From Gonocerus acuteangulatus (taxonomy: Eukaryota; Arthropoda; Insecta; Hemiptera; Coreidae), in contig OX328123.1 in the NCBI GenBank assembly GCA_946811695.1, forward strand, positions 39,766,136 through 39,830,135: DNA of 64,000 nt, read 5' to 3'. Both the position numbers and the translations under genes were made by a program. Below are positions 22,476-33,339 of the stretch, piece after piece (position 1 is the stretch's first letter; every line of letters begins with the position of its first letter). The notes under the pieces are model-generated. The model saw only the letters and a list, made by a program, of their open reading frames with translations, had not been told where the DNA came from and did no database searches.

Positions 22476-24080
22476 ATGAAATAGCTTAATGTACATACAA
22501 CACATTACAATTATGACACAATTGAATAAAGTATTAAGGAAAAATAGAAAATCATCTCTAATGTCTTGTTAATCCGTCATTGCATTTATTTAAGACGTGT
22601 TCTTGAATGTCGGTTTGTAGAAACGGGCAATAAAAAAATAAATCTTATTTATTTATATATTTAACATGCATACTATTGTAAATAATTATCATGAAATATT
22701 AGTATATATACATATACAAATGTATGTATACATATACACATGTATAAATTGATAAATACTCAAAATGTCATAACACCAATATGAGTTGTCTTAAAGCACA
22801 ATAACAATTAATACTCGTACCTATCTAATAAAAAGTCATTAGGTTAAAGTCGTTCGTCATGTCATACTAGTCTTGTGCTTTTCAATCTGTAAGTATGTGT
22901 TTTATTGTCAATTAAACTTAGGGAATTTATTTTAGAGTAATACTTATTTGATGTCCACTGATGAATGAATAATATTCGAGAATACTTTCTAAAAAAGAGC
23001 AATACACACAGGGAACCGAAGACCGAACAATTTATAAAAAATGGTAGGTGGCTCCTCGGGATATAAGTAGATCTCGCGAATTACAAAATGCTTATAATCC
23101 TCTTAAATAAAGTATAAGAAGAGGGATTAAGAAATTGCAGTTTTCAGTTCTACCGAGGTGCAGTCCCTTGGTATTTCTGATTGGGAGAGAAAGGAGAGCA
23201 TTGTAGAATAACATAATGAGAATTGGGGGGAGCTAACGAAGTTAGTGGTGGGCTCGCAATCAGAATCATCCCAGTTGCAACTTAATCCACAGGGACTGAG
23301 TAAAAATCCGCTTAAGAAAAGCTCCTTGAGATAATCAGCATTCTTTGTAAGTCCTTCAACCAAGGATTTCCAGTTGGAGAGGATCTAGACTCCGATACGC
23401 CCATGTATTGGGTGATACCTAAGGCAATGGTTAGTAATAAATAATGAAACCCCTCAGGACCGATGTAAATTAAACACATTTCTGGGAAACAGGCTTAAAA
23501 CGTCAAACGCGACCGTATTTTTCCGGATTTCGTTGCTTAATGGGCTAATAATACGAGTCTAGTGCTTAGTAAGAATTGGATTCGTAAATAAAAACGCTGC
23601 AAACTAATAGTTTTCTCATAGACCGTATATGACGGTGAATGTGCTAAGCTAACAAATCCAAATACATACAAAATCTTAGATTGGGTGTTTCTTTCTTATA
23701 TTGCTTACGGATATTACAATGTTGCACAAATCTTAAATAAAACTGACACCCTGGATTGTCCTTGCACAATCTTTTAATTTGGCAATGCTCCTATCAAGTA
23801 GATCCTATTCCTAAAACAGAGGATTAAGAAATTAGGACAACATTGGGCTAAATCTCAAGCAATTTAATATTCTATTCCAATCTTTCGTATTCTCATTGTT
23901 TAGGACCTATGCACACCATTATTACACATTTCACTTCAGATTTACACCATAAAGCGTCAATTTATGTATAAGTTTGACAATATATGTATAGGGGATTTAG
24001 GATCGGGTATTAGGGCCAGCAACGTTTTGGTTCTTACGCCCACATATATGTACAAATTTCGGCGTGTTTTTATTTAGTCA
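22476..24080. other. Intergenic DNA
   Basis: A 78-codon frame at 23127-23363 (minus) has no recognised motif. No repeat boundary was noted. Confidence 0.45.
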
Positions 24081-24683
24081 TACAGTGAAACATGGAAACA
24101 TTCTCTCGGTCCCTAGAATTTAGGGCATAAAAAATGTAAAAAAATCGTGGTTAATTCGAATAAAATTTTGGATAATTCGAATTTTTTACGAGTCTGGGCC
24201 TCCAATGGGAAGTGGAGAGAGAGGCGGTCGATCTTAAATCTTGTGAAAATATTCTCCCCTCGGATAAGAAGGATAGTAAGATACGGATTTAGGGGTTCCG
24301 GGACAAGAAGCGCGGCGGTCTCATAGTCAAGTTCTGGACTCAAGGAATTCTGCAAAGTGGTGGGTAGCGCTTCCTCCCTTCCAGGGGGTGTTATAGGTCC
24401 ATCCTGTCGTTTTATACTAGAATTCCCTCCCATCTTCATTTCTTATTCAGTTATAAGACAGTCAGTGCCTAGATCTGTTATATTGTTTGCGCCTTGAATT
24501 TCTTGTGTACAGTACAATTCAGTGAGTTGTTGATTTAAGACGTCGAAGCCTAGAATTTGACGTCGCTAAAATTTAACGTTGTCAGGGAAAATAGCTACGA
24601 TTAAAGAAGTTGAAAAAGGAATAAAGAAAAAATTTGAAATTGCCAAGGACTCTGGAATTCCTCCTAAAACTTTACTCTTACGA
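24081..24683 (+). pseudogene. pogo/Tigger-like DNA transposon 5' part with transposase N-terminus
   Basis: After a TA dinucleotide the sequence starts cagtgaaacatgg and soon contains cgtggttaattcgaat and ggataattcgaa, typical wording of Tigger/pogo terminal repeats. At 24585-24683 a frame encodes a helix-turn-helix with the pattern I-x-E-V-E-K-G, three Lys, F-E-I-A-K, G-I-P-P-K-T-L. This is the CENP-B/Tigger N-terminal DNA-binding domain (IKEVEKG...IAK...GIPPxT). A frameshift lies just before it, where the neighbouring frame supplies L-K-F-N-V-V-R-E. The catalytic DDE region is absent because the sequence passes straight into a LINE fragment at about 24683. The element is dead. Confidence 0.7.
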
Positions 24684-25020
24684 TAAAACACTTACTCACA
24701 GAATGCATGAGACGACGCGATCTGAACTTACCCTACAACTTATGCGAGTTGTTAAGTGAAGATAGCCAACACATAGACTCCATACTACATTACCTATACA
24801 ACAATGGATTATACCAACTCATTTGAACGCAGCTTAATATTTCGTTACCATAGTGTCCTATAGAGACACGAATATCCCACCGAAGGCAGATAATTCATCT
24901 ACCTTCTAATCCATACTGATCTTCCCAAGATGCAAATGTAAAATGACTGATGTATATGTAAATAAACCTATATATGTATAATGTAAATAAACTTAATTTA
25001 AAATCATGCATTCTAATATT
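24683..25020 (+). pseudogene. Non-LTR reverse transcriptase C-terminus (RT-A), copy 1
   Basis: The frame from 24683 to the TGA at 24824-24826 reads IKHLLTEC, then RRRDLNLPYNLCELLSED, then a segment ending in a YLYNNGLY-type tail. This is the C-terminal end of a LINE ORF2 (jockey/CR1-like), where KHxLxEC is the His-Cys half of the zinc knuckle. The first Cys pair is cut off at the junction with the Tigger relic. About 200 bp of AT-rich sequence with tgtaaataaac repeats follows and may be its 3' UTR. Copies 2 and 3 are at 30.7 and 36.9 kb. Confidence 0.75.
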
Positions 25021-25132
25021 ATATGTGTATGTATATATGTGTGTAAATAATAAATGCAAACTTATTAAGCATATTGTAATTTAAATAGACAATACGTTGA
25101 TATAATGTAATTTAATAATATAGATATATATA

Positions 25133-25190
25133 GATCCGGCTGCTCTGTCTTAAAAAAAATATGTTTACGTTTTAGAAAATTTTACTAATT
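25133..25190 (-). repeat. Dispersed 50-bp repeat
   Basis: Reverse complement of 4730-4790: atatagatccggctgctctg, then an A run, then gtttacgttttagaaaat. Confidence 0.65.
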
Positions 25191-25905
25191 TTTAAGTCGG
25201 TAGTGAAATATGAAGTATTTTCATATTTACCGATAGAATAGAGAAATCCTGAGTCGGTGTTTTGGTGAAAATCACAAAGTGGATAATATCTTTGACATGA
25301 ATGCAGATAGCAACTTTCTGATGTTGTCACGGAACTGCATTTTAGGTAGGGGCTATCGACCCTTGCATTCTCCATTAATTGTATGTTATGCCATGACTAT
25401 TTAATAATTTTATTAGAAATCAAAATATTTTTATTTGTGAAAACAAACTATTTAAATTATAGTACTAATAATTACTAATAATTAGTAAAGTGCATATCTT
25501 AAATATAAGGGTTTATTTGTATTTATTTTTATTTAAGATACTGTGGAATCTACTACGTAATTACATTTTATTTACTGTAAACATTTAGTTGTTAGACTTT
25601 GATTTGATTTTATCTGAATAGTATTAATTTTTTAATGCTTGTGATATGTACATATAATTTTATTTATTTATTTTTATGTAGGTATTTCTTTGTTTTTTGT
25701 GTTACATTTTTATGATATTCATTGTTAACTCCTAGCTGTTAGGCTTAATTTTATCCAAATATTATTATTTCCTTCATATGTATACATAATTCTATTTCTT
25801 TAATTTTTAAGTAATTTTTTCCTGCGATCATTTTTGGCATCGTTTGTTTTATGTAATGTTAACAAAAAAATCCGTCAGACGTAGTATTTTCTAAAGCTTT
25901 TTTTC
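25191..25905. other. AT-rich intergenic DNA
   Basis: No gene seen. Confidence 0.45.
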
Positions 25906-26076
25906 TCATTTTGGCAATAGCTGTTGCTACATAAATCTGTAATGGGGGGTGTAGGTTCGTGCTTTTATTTCGTAAAAAAATAAAAAAAGGAAACAATGAA
26001 TTAAAAAATGAAAAGTAAAAATTAAAAATAAATAAAAAAATGCAAAAATATAAATTAATAAAAAAGAAAAAAATTG

Positions 26077-26130
<54 letters not shown>

Positions 26131-26301
26131 CAATTTTTTTCTTTTTTATTAATTTATATTTTTGCATTTTTTTATTTATTTTTAATTTTTACTTTTCATT
26201 TTTTAATTCATTGTTTCCTTTATTTATTTTTTTACGAAATAAAAGCACGAACCTACACCCCCCATTACAGATTTATGTAGAAACAGCTATTGCCAAAATG
26301 A
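25906..26301. repeat. 396-bp palindrome centred on (TA)n
   Basis: The left arm 25906-26081 and right arm 26126-26301 are reverse complements around (TA)n at 26082-26125. All paired positions sum to 52207, so there are no indels. I found two substitutions (near 25936/26281-26290 and near 25980-25990). The open frames read through it on both strands are mirror images of each other and are not genes. Confidence 0.95.
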
Positions 26302-26628
26302 TAAAAATTTTATATATATATATATGAATTAAACAGAAAATCCTGACGTGACTGCTACTTGAGGGAAGCACACCCCAACCCATAGGCATGGAATTTATTT
26401 TTGTGAGACATAATTGCAAGGCAGTGCGCTGTCGAGGTCCCCCCCCCCCAAATATTTCAAACAAACGCCATGATTAAATATGGAATGTATATTATTGGTT
26501 GTGGGTGAGATATGATTTACCAATGCGATGTTTTTTGGTTTGAATTGTATTTTGGGCGAGTGAGAATATTTTCTAAATTGCTGATCCTCGTGTATGGGAA
26601 TAATAGAATGACAGATTTTTCACATAAT

Positions 26629-26629
<1 letters not shown>
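26302..26629. other. Intergenic DNA
   Basis: No gene seen. It contains a short (TA)n at about 26310-26325 and a C9 run near 26440. Confidence 0.45.
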
Positions 26630-26685
<56 letters not shown>

Positions 26686-26740
26686 GTTGAGTTTAAGGCG
26701 TGTCAACCGTTGGGGTCATTAACGCCAGTCACATAATGTT
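26630..26740 (-). repeat. Poly-A-tailed SINE fragment (minus)
   Basis: A T run of about 55 nt (26630-26684) is followed by ggttgagtttaaggcgtgtc and tcattaacgccagtca. In reverse this is tggcgttaatgacccc, a diverged form of the shared SINE tail ggcgctaatggcc, ending in poly-A. Confidence 0.5.
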
Positions 26741-27532
26741 TCTAAGAAATGTTTTGAAAACAGCTGTGAAATAGCGGAAAATGAATGACACAAATTTTGA
26801 AAGGGCGAGAATTATCTTGCAAAATTTTGTTTAGTGTTTAAAATCAGTTCGTTTAAATCAATTTCCTCGTGTTTTTTTTTTTTTTAAATTGATTGATGAG
26901 CCTTTCATGAAAATTTTATCAAAAATAAGAATGACGTTTTTGTTTCTTGATTGTAATAATCCCTTCCTTCAAAACTAGCGGAGCTTATGAAACAGAGGGA
27001 GAGATTGAGTTTATAAAATTGAGGGCTCAAAATTTTAAAATGAATTTTCTAATATATATATTACGTTTTGAACTATATATATATAAAAAAAAATAACAAA
27101 AAACTGAAAACAGTTTAGAAGAATATTAAGAGCTTCTATGTTATTCAAATGAGTTAGTCAAATAGTCATTACTCGTATTGTAATAAGAAAATATAATTTG
27201 CAAGGAAGGGAACTGATTCCAAAAGTTCAGTCTAGACAGGTCAACAAACTGAAATAAAAAAATTTAGGTTTCGCCTTCAGAATATTTGGTATGAATACAT
27301 TTAAGCCCACAAAAGAAATAATTGATGCATTGAATTGAAAGGTGGGAACTTTAAGACGGGTGGGTTATTGATGTTTGCCGACAATGGAGGAATTGATGAC
27401 GAGACAGACAGAACCCACACCATAGACATTTAGGTAACACCATAAAAGGTCATTGCACTTAATTTTCCTACAGCTGAATTCGACTATCTTAGGAAAATAA
27501 AAAGCATGATTCTTGACCAATTAATTATAACA
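26741..27532. other. AT-rich intergenic DNA
   Basis: No gene seen. Confidence 0.45.
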
Positions 27533-27870
27533 TTGTCACGGGAACAGCGTTATCTTAGCGTGTTTCGATATAAGAGGTAGGTTCAGCAAATTCTCTTCAT
27601 ATTTCGCCTTCAAAGGAAGGAAATCAACACTTCCGAAACCATAAGCATTGTTTTCACCGGCTGAAAGGGTCCATTCAAATTATATATCTGGTGAGAAATT
27701 TATTAGACCCTTTAATGATTACCTTCAACTTACCACGATTTCTCAACCCTTTTCGAAATATTTAAAATTAAAAAATAAACAAACTTTTCATGCATGTATT
27801 TTTTATTCAAATATTTTTTCAACTCCAAACGTAAAAATAAATATATGTACCCATGTTAGGTTCAGTGAAT
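27533..27870 (+). repeat. CAGGARCTGC-family repeat, internal part
   Basis: Starts gtcacgggaacagcg, then ttatcttagcgtg. It continues through sequence related to 57766-58085: both encode a frame with an R-P-x-N-x-Y ... T-I-S-Q-P-F-S motif (RPFNDYLQLTTISQPFS here). The shared frame may be a residue of a transposon ORF, or simply nucleotide homology. I recognise no protein family. Confidence 0.5.
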
Positions 27871-28392
27871 GATAAAAGTGTGAGCAGCCGGTTTGGAGTA
27901 CTCGAAACTAAAATTCATGTTTCTCTTTCTTCATTTTTTCTCGACTGAAGGGTAGACATCCCCTTGAATGTTGTTTTGTTCGATTCACTTCGTAGATATT
28001 TCTGTAAAAAGTTTACTTGAAATTTATTTAAGGAAAAACGAAAGTCCAACGATTTTTTCAGCGTAAATTTGATAAAATCAGTGGACAAAAATAAGTATTT
28101 TTGAACCAAATTTTATGAAAACTGGTTCATCTTTTTTAGATTCAGCCCAATATTAGTAGTAGTAGTATGTACAGTACCCCAAAAACATTTTGTCGAGGAC
28201 AATAATTGGGCTAATAAATAATATACCCAAACATGCAACTATTTTTTATTGGAAATAACTTGATTTGTATATATATTTTTGTAAAAAAAAAATTAAAATT
28301 AGAAAACCATACTGCAAATAGAGAACATGATATTTCAAAACTATTTTCTCACTGTAATTAAATGACATTTTTAACATCAACTTTATTTGTAA

Positions 28393-28505
28393 TTATTTAG
28401 TAGGATATCCATTAGCCATTATAACAGCCTCATGAGCTGGCATCAATTCGCCTATCTTCAGTATTCGATCCAAAGGAATTCTTACCCACTCCTTCTACAG
28501 TCCAG
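28393..28505 (-). pseudogene. Tc1-like transposase C-terminus
   Basis: On the minus strand the frame reads KEWVRIPLDRILKIGELMP, then AHEAVIMANGYPTK and a stop at 28393-28395. The pattern E-W-x-x-I-P ... L-x-x-x-M-P-x-x-x-x-A-V-I-x-A-x-G-x-x-T-K is the standard end of a Tc1/mariner transposase. An in-frame stop precedes it, and the catalytic DDE domain is missing. The gene is inactive. Confidence 0.8.
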
Positions 28506-28757
28506 GCACCGAATGCTTAAAAACAGCTATAGGTGGAATTTTTTGGAACACAATTTTTGACTTCGTAACTTTGTTTGGGCTGAATAGGAGGTGAACATAT
28601 CAAAAGTCATCGCCCGTAGCCTTTGTGCCGAGGGGGAGGGGGGTTTAGAAGGTCCCATTTTTCGGAGTTTCACTTATATCTCGGAAACCCTGCGTCCTAG
28701 CGACATGACTATATTATAACAAATGAAAGCATATTAAATTTCCTACAAGTTTTATTC

Positions 28758-29330
28758 AATAAAGTTTTTCGAGATATCTTTAGTTTTCGAGATATCCGCT
28801 CTTTCATTTTGGGGAAAAACATTTTTGCCGCATACTTTTTCCTCGTTTTGATCGGATATCTCTTCAACGATGAACCCAAAAAATAAATAACGGCTATAGG
28901 GTTGTAGAGCATTGCATTCTCTTCAATAATATATATTACTTTGCCATTTTATATATTTTCCTTCAAACTTAAAAATAATTTCAGTGTTCATCGTGAAATC
29001 TAAAATTTAGCGAATATTTGTCGAGGCAACTAAGAGTTATAGATGGAAAGGTTCAATTCAATAAAGTTTTTCGAGATATCTTTAGTTTTCGAAATATCCG
29101 CTCTTGAATGTCTGTCATTTTGGGGAAAATTCACTTTTTTCTATTCTCGACCGGATATCCCTTCAACGATGAACCAACAAAATAAATGTCGGATGTAGGG
29201 TTGTAGGTTGTAGAGCATTCCATTCGCTTCAATAATGTATATTACTTTACTATTTTATGTATTTTATGTAAATTTCCATCTATAACTGTTCGTTGCCTGG
29301 ACTACTAAGCAGTTTCCAGATAAAGGCTCT
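28758..29330. repeat. 301-bp tandem duplication inside the Tc1-like element
   Basis: The phrase caataaagtttttcgagata then tctttagttttcga occurs at 28758 and again at 29059, 301 bp apart. Each is followed by the same order: tatccgctct, attttggggaaaa, ggatatc, ttcaacgatgaacc and gggttgtag. The copies have diverged, so the duplication is old. Confidence 0.8.
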
Positions 29331-29421
29331 TTATTCGAATGATTTTGAAATCTTTCTCTATCTCCTCCAACAGATCCTTGTAGAATTTCTTGTTGTCAAA
29401 ATACTTTTGAGCGCCACTGTA

Positions 29422-30454
29422 TATATATAAGTGTGTGTGTGTGTGTGTGCATACAATATTTGAACGACTGGTTTAACGTCGACATTTCTCCTCCTACATA
29501 GCGTGGACATTTTATTGGTTTCCCTTTTAGCTATCTTTCTTTGTAAACATGAGCTGTTATTTGAGCGAATAAATAAATAAATTTTTGAAAATGAAATTTC
29601 ATTAAGAATATTAAAATCTATATTTCTGCAACTATGAATGACGGATTTAAAGAGGGGGTTAGAGTTTTAGCACGGCTCGTGATCCGGTAGATATTTCTGG
29701 CCTTAGATAATAGGCTGTTGGACGTTATTCAGAATTTAAATTTATTCCACGCTTTACACTGGCGGGGGGTGTCCTCTTTGTTCGTCTCCTGGCTTCCTCG
29801 AGAACCGTGCGATGCACTTGGGGATTTTCTCACGGACTCCTTATACTGGGACATGTAGCGAAGCCATGTTCGGCACCCGTGTCATTTTCATTACATGGAT
29901 AATTAGGGAATTACAAAGAGGAAGGTATTGAGGAAAATTGACGTGGTTCACTGAGGAATTAAATCATTTTCCACAAAGGTTAAATGGATTTTAAAATTTG
30001 GAAAAGGAACCAAAAAATTCAGATGATGTAATTGATGGTGCATGGATAAGGGTTGGCTATAAGGGTCAAAAAGCGCTTGGAGTTCACCTAAATAATATTT
30101 AATATTTACAACGATTTTTCAATCATGAATGAAAACATCTTTGTTGTGGTTTATAGTCTGCTGTATTTCGATTCCAACCCGTACATTTATTACTTTCTTG
30201 TATTTCTTATTTTTCTTTAAAATATATTTAATTGAAATAACTTATGTGAGATATGAAGGCATAGTTTCACTTTGATGTGAATTTATATTACCAGAAACTC
30301 TGAGATTTCAGTAAATACCTTTAAAATTTGTAATTACTATTGTTGCACTCCGGCAAAATAAATAAATATTTACACAACATGTAATATACACAAGATGCAT
30401 GTTTTCTCAATAATGTTTTCTTATGGTTATCTAATTTTAAATTTATTTTATTCT
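29422..30454. other. Intergenic DNA
   Basis: A (GT)n run sits at about 29432-29447. A GC-richer stretch at 29640-29900 has no open frame of note and no second copy. Confidence 0.4.
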
Positions 30455-30565
30455 GCCTATGGTGGGTTTTATCTCAACTAGGAGTGGGGGCATTTTCTTT
30501 CAAAAACATAAGACGCATTAGCCCATTCTGGCTCGAAAAGGGTTGTAACCTATATATCACGTGTA
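30455..30565 (+). repeat. Degenerate SINE-A tail
   Basis: gcattagcccattctggctc, then gaaaagggttgtaacctata, matches the body of SINE-A (cagccctattctggct, gggtggtaacctata). The head is unrecognisable. Confidence 0.5.
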
Positions 30566-30729
30566 CAAAAAGCCTGTGTTACTTATAAATAGACTATTGT
30601 TAAAAATGTATACAATCATTTTTTCATACGTTTTGTATTAAAAATGAGTTGAGTGGATTAATTGGAAAATTGGATTAAGAATATTTTTTGGTCAGGAAAT
30701 TAATAGGAACCAAGTTAAAATACAATTAC

Positions 30730-30930
30730 ATGAATAAGAAACAACAGGACGGACCAGTTTGTGCCATCTGCAACACAAACTTGACTATTAAACACATACT
30801 AACTGACTGGAAAGAACGAGACAGATAAAACCTGCCATACGACATGACTGAACTCTTGACAGATGACAGTCCACACATAAACACAATAATCACCCACCTC
30901 AAAGATACAAACATCTACAATTACATTTAG
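30730..30930 (+). pseudogene. Non-LTR reverse transcriptase C-terminus (RT-A), copy 2
   Basis: From the ATG at 30730 the frame reads MNKKQQDGPVCAICNTN, then LTIKHILTDW, then KERDR, an in-frame TAA (30826-30828), and NLPYDMTELLTDDSPHIN, ending near NIYNYI with TAG at 30928-30930. C-A-I-C ... K-H is the zinc knuckle at the end of LINE ORF2. Its last Cys is a Trp here. It is the longest of the three RT-A relics and is clearly 5'-truncated. Confidence 0.8.
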
Positions 30931-31445
30931 AATACACACATTGTAGAAATTATAATAACATAATGACTTAACGTGAAGTAAAGTAATGGACATAATATTT
31001 CAAAACCTTAAATGTCCAGGCTTTTTTCTAGGAAAAGTTTTCTAATATATATGTTTATCTCTATTGATATATATATATTTATATATAAATTCGAGAATTT
31101 ATGATTTTCAATTTTAACTTAATTTTCATTGCTCAAAATATTATGCAACCTTATTGAAATTGGTTTTTCAGTGGTTTCTACCGCCAACATATGAAAAAGA
31201 GCGAATCGCTTCTTTCGCAAGCTCTTTATTCAATATAAATAAATAAATTAGAAACAAAACAAAATCGTAACATGAAAAATTGGAGTTCATTCAAGAACAA
31301 AATTAATAACATTTTTTAATTCAGTTTTATATTGCGAATATAAAATAACAAAATATATGTTTATTTTTGCATTTTTTAGGTTTGTTTTAACATATTATTC
31401 AGAAATGGGACTTAAATAAATCTACTTAGGAGCGTTCTGTGTTAT
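30931..31445. other. AT-rich intergenic DNA
   Basis: The start may be RT-A 3' UTR. No other feature was seen. Confidence 0.4.
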
Positions 31446-31480
31446 GCAGCTCCTGCGCGATGGATTTGTTTTTTAAGGAT
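31380..31480 (-). repeat. CAGGARCTGC-family terminal copy
   Basis: tattattcagaaatggg, then ttatgcagctcctgcgcgat, matches the inner left palindrome arm (6951-7030). The orientation is the same as in that arm. Confidence 0.6.
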
Positions 31481-32254
31481 TGATATTTTATGAAATGTTT
31501 GAAATAAGCCGACTGCTTAAACTGCTCCGGAGACCTGCAGTTTATTGCATTTTAATGATCAGTCAAATGGAATTCAGGAGTCAGAATATTTACCCTTTTA
31601 CACATAATGAATCTCCTTAATTACTGACATTTTTGGCTTTGAAATTCTTGCGACATTCCCCATTCTTGAGGGAATTATTTTTATTATCGCTTTCCGATAT
31701 TTATGTCCTATTAAATATCCCTTTGGATTAGTTTTATTAATTAATCCAGCGAAGGAATATTTTAAACAATAAAATAAACAAATCAAATGGTCGAGAAGGT
31801 CAGAATTTACATCTAAAGTGGGAATTTATGGTCTATCGCTTCGGCGTGTTGTTTTAATGTAATTTTGTTTGTATAACGTGTTTTATTGTATTATGATAGA
31901 TTAAACACTATAACGATTTTTATTTAGTCATGGATAAATAAAATATAAACGCTCAATATACACAGAATTCGCTTATTTCCGTGCACATTTCAGTCTTATC
32001 AGCTTATTTCAAACTTTCTTATTGGTTGAGCATAATAAATAAGGCGTTGTTTTGGAAAGCATACAAATGTTTAGGCGTGTCCGTGTAAATTATTAATTTG
32101 AATTCAGAGTAAACCCCCGACCCTTATCGACTCCATTTTGATTATTTTCACGACAAAACTTTATTAGCAGTCGTGTACAAAGTATACTGAGTTTATACCA
32201 AAGTTCACTTTTAGGCGGTAGTATTTGGAAATAATGATGAAATTATATAATCAC
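31481..32254. other. AT-rich intergenic DNA
   Basis: No gene seen. Confidence 0.45.
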
Positions 32255-32880
32255 CTAGAAGTTAGATAACAAAATGTTTTTTAATGTTTCAGGGCTTTCT
32301 GAAGGAATGGAGGTTGCACTCACGAAAGACTTTTTGAAAAAGTTCTTCAAATCTTGATCGATCCTACGTAGTAAACACCCAAAACGATCCTTGTTAAAAT
32401 TTATATATATATACGTGTATGTATTTCTGTTAAGTCGATAACGGCAGAGTCTTTGTCTTTTCGCCACGAGAATTTCTAAAGGGCATTCTCTTGTCAAACG
32501 ATTGAACGAATTCGTTAACCACTAAAATCGATCACCCGGTCCTAAGGTACTAATTTGTCCATACAAGACCTAATTTTTTATGTATTGCAACGAACCTGGG
32601 TATTCGTTGTCTTCTGAAGAGAAAAATTGGTTTTTCAACATAAACTAAATCGCTTCATTAGGAGGGGGGGGGGGTTAATCTGGACAAAAATTACTAGCTT
32701 GCACATACGGACCGTTCTTTCTCGTGTATTAGACCGAAATACGGTATTCGTCGTGGGTATATAAAGATAAAGATGTTTTTTTAGAAATAAACTAAATCGA
32801 TTCATTGGAAGTTGGGGTTTAATTGTATTACGTTCGAATTGAATTAACCGGCTCGGGCGTTGGTTGTTGCTTCTGCCACT
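32255..32880 (+). repeat. Diverged copy of the 142-bp-repeat element
   Basis: The order of segments matches the left palindrome arm at 5460-6660. First comes cactcacgaaagactttttg, then aaatcttgatcgatcctacg, then a short TA run. These are followed by ttctgttaagtcgataacgg and two or three diverged 142-bp units (caaacgattgaac, cgaacctgggtattcgt, aaataaactaaatcg, G-run). This copy lacks the SINE-A and 5S-SINE insertions, so it gives a pre-insertion comparison for the palindrome arm. Confidence 0.7.
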
Positions 32881-32944
32881 AGGAGCGCAGAACATTTTGA
32901 CAGCCGTTCATTACAAATATAAAATAGCAAAACTATTAATGTTT

Positions 32945-32947
<3 letters not shown>

Positions 32948-32998
<51 letters not shown>
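32948..32998. repeat. (TA)n microsatellite
   Basis: About 25 TA units, directly at the 5' truncation point of the RT-B relic. Confidence 0.95.
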
Positions 32999-32999
<1 letters not shown>

Positions 33000-33001
<2 letters not shown>

Positions 33002-33336
33002 ACCATGGGGCTGCCTTTTGTTATTGCGAAAACCATAGCTCAGTTAAGAACTGCAAACAACTTCTATATTAAATTTTCCATTAAAAATATCCACTATTCT
33101 ATTAACCCGAAAGAAATCTGCACCGTCTGTAACAATAACGCATATGAAGACATTTTCCACATTGTCCTAATTACTCCCCCATTAGAAACCAATTTCTCCA
33201 GTTTATCAACCAACCTACCGATAATTTCCAATTACTTGAAGTCTTAAACAGTGCCTCTGAAATTGAATACATACAAATTTCTCATCTACATACAAAAAAC
33301 TCTTTGAAATTGAGAGCGTCATTAATTTATGATTGA
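33000..33336 (+). pseudogene. Non-LTR reverse transcriptase C-terminus (RT-B)
   Basis: The frame from 33005 reads MGLPFVIAKTIAQLRTANNF and continues with EICTVCNNNAYEDIFHIV. The C-x2-C ... H arrangement is the C-terminal zinc knuckle of a LINE ORF2 (I/R1-like wording). The frame stops at 33245-33247. A shift just before that restores VLNSASEIEYIQISHLH and a plausible natural stop TGA at 33334-33336. A short (ATA)n follows, as in LINEs with simple-repeat tails. It is a different family from RT-A. Confidence 0.7.
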
Positions 33337-33339
33337 TAT

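Larger units (their letters stand above)
28170..29421 (-). mobile_element. Tc1-like element, internally deleted, TA-flanked
   Basis: The ends are cagtaccccaaaaacatttt at 28172 and, on the other strand, cagtggcgctcaaaagtatt ending at 29419. They are related inverted repeats of Tc1 type, each preceded by TA (28170-28171 and 29420-29421). At 1248 bp it is shorter than a full Tc1-like element, and only the transposase C-terminus remains. The middle (28758-29330) holds a 301-bp tandem duplication. Confidence 0.8.

Noticed and set aside
25859..26327. Two nearly identical proteins on opposite strands
   Set aside because: They are mirror readings of the 396-bp palindrome, not a duplicated gene.
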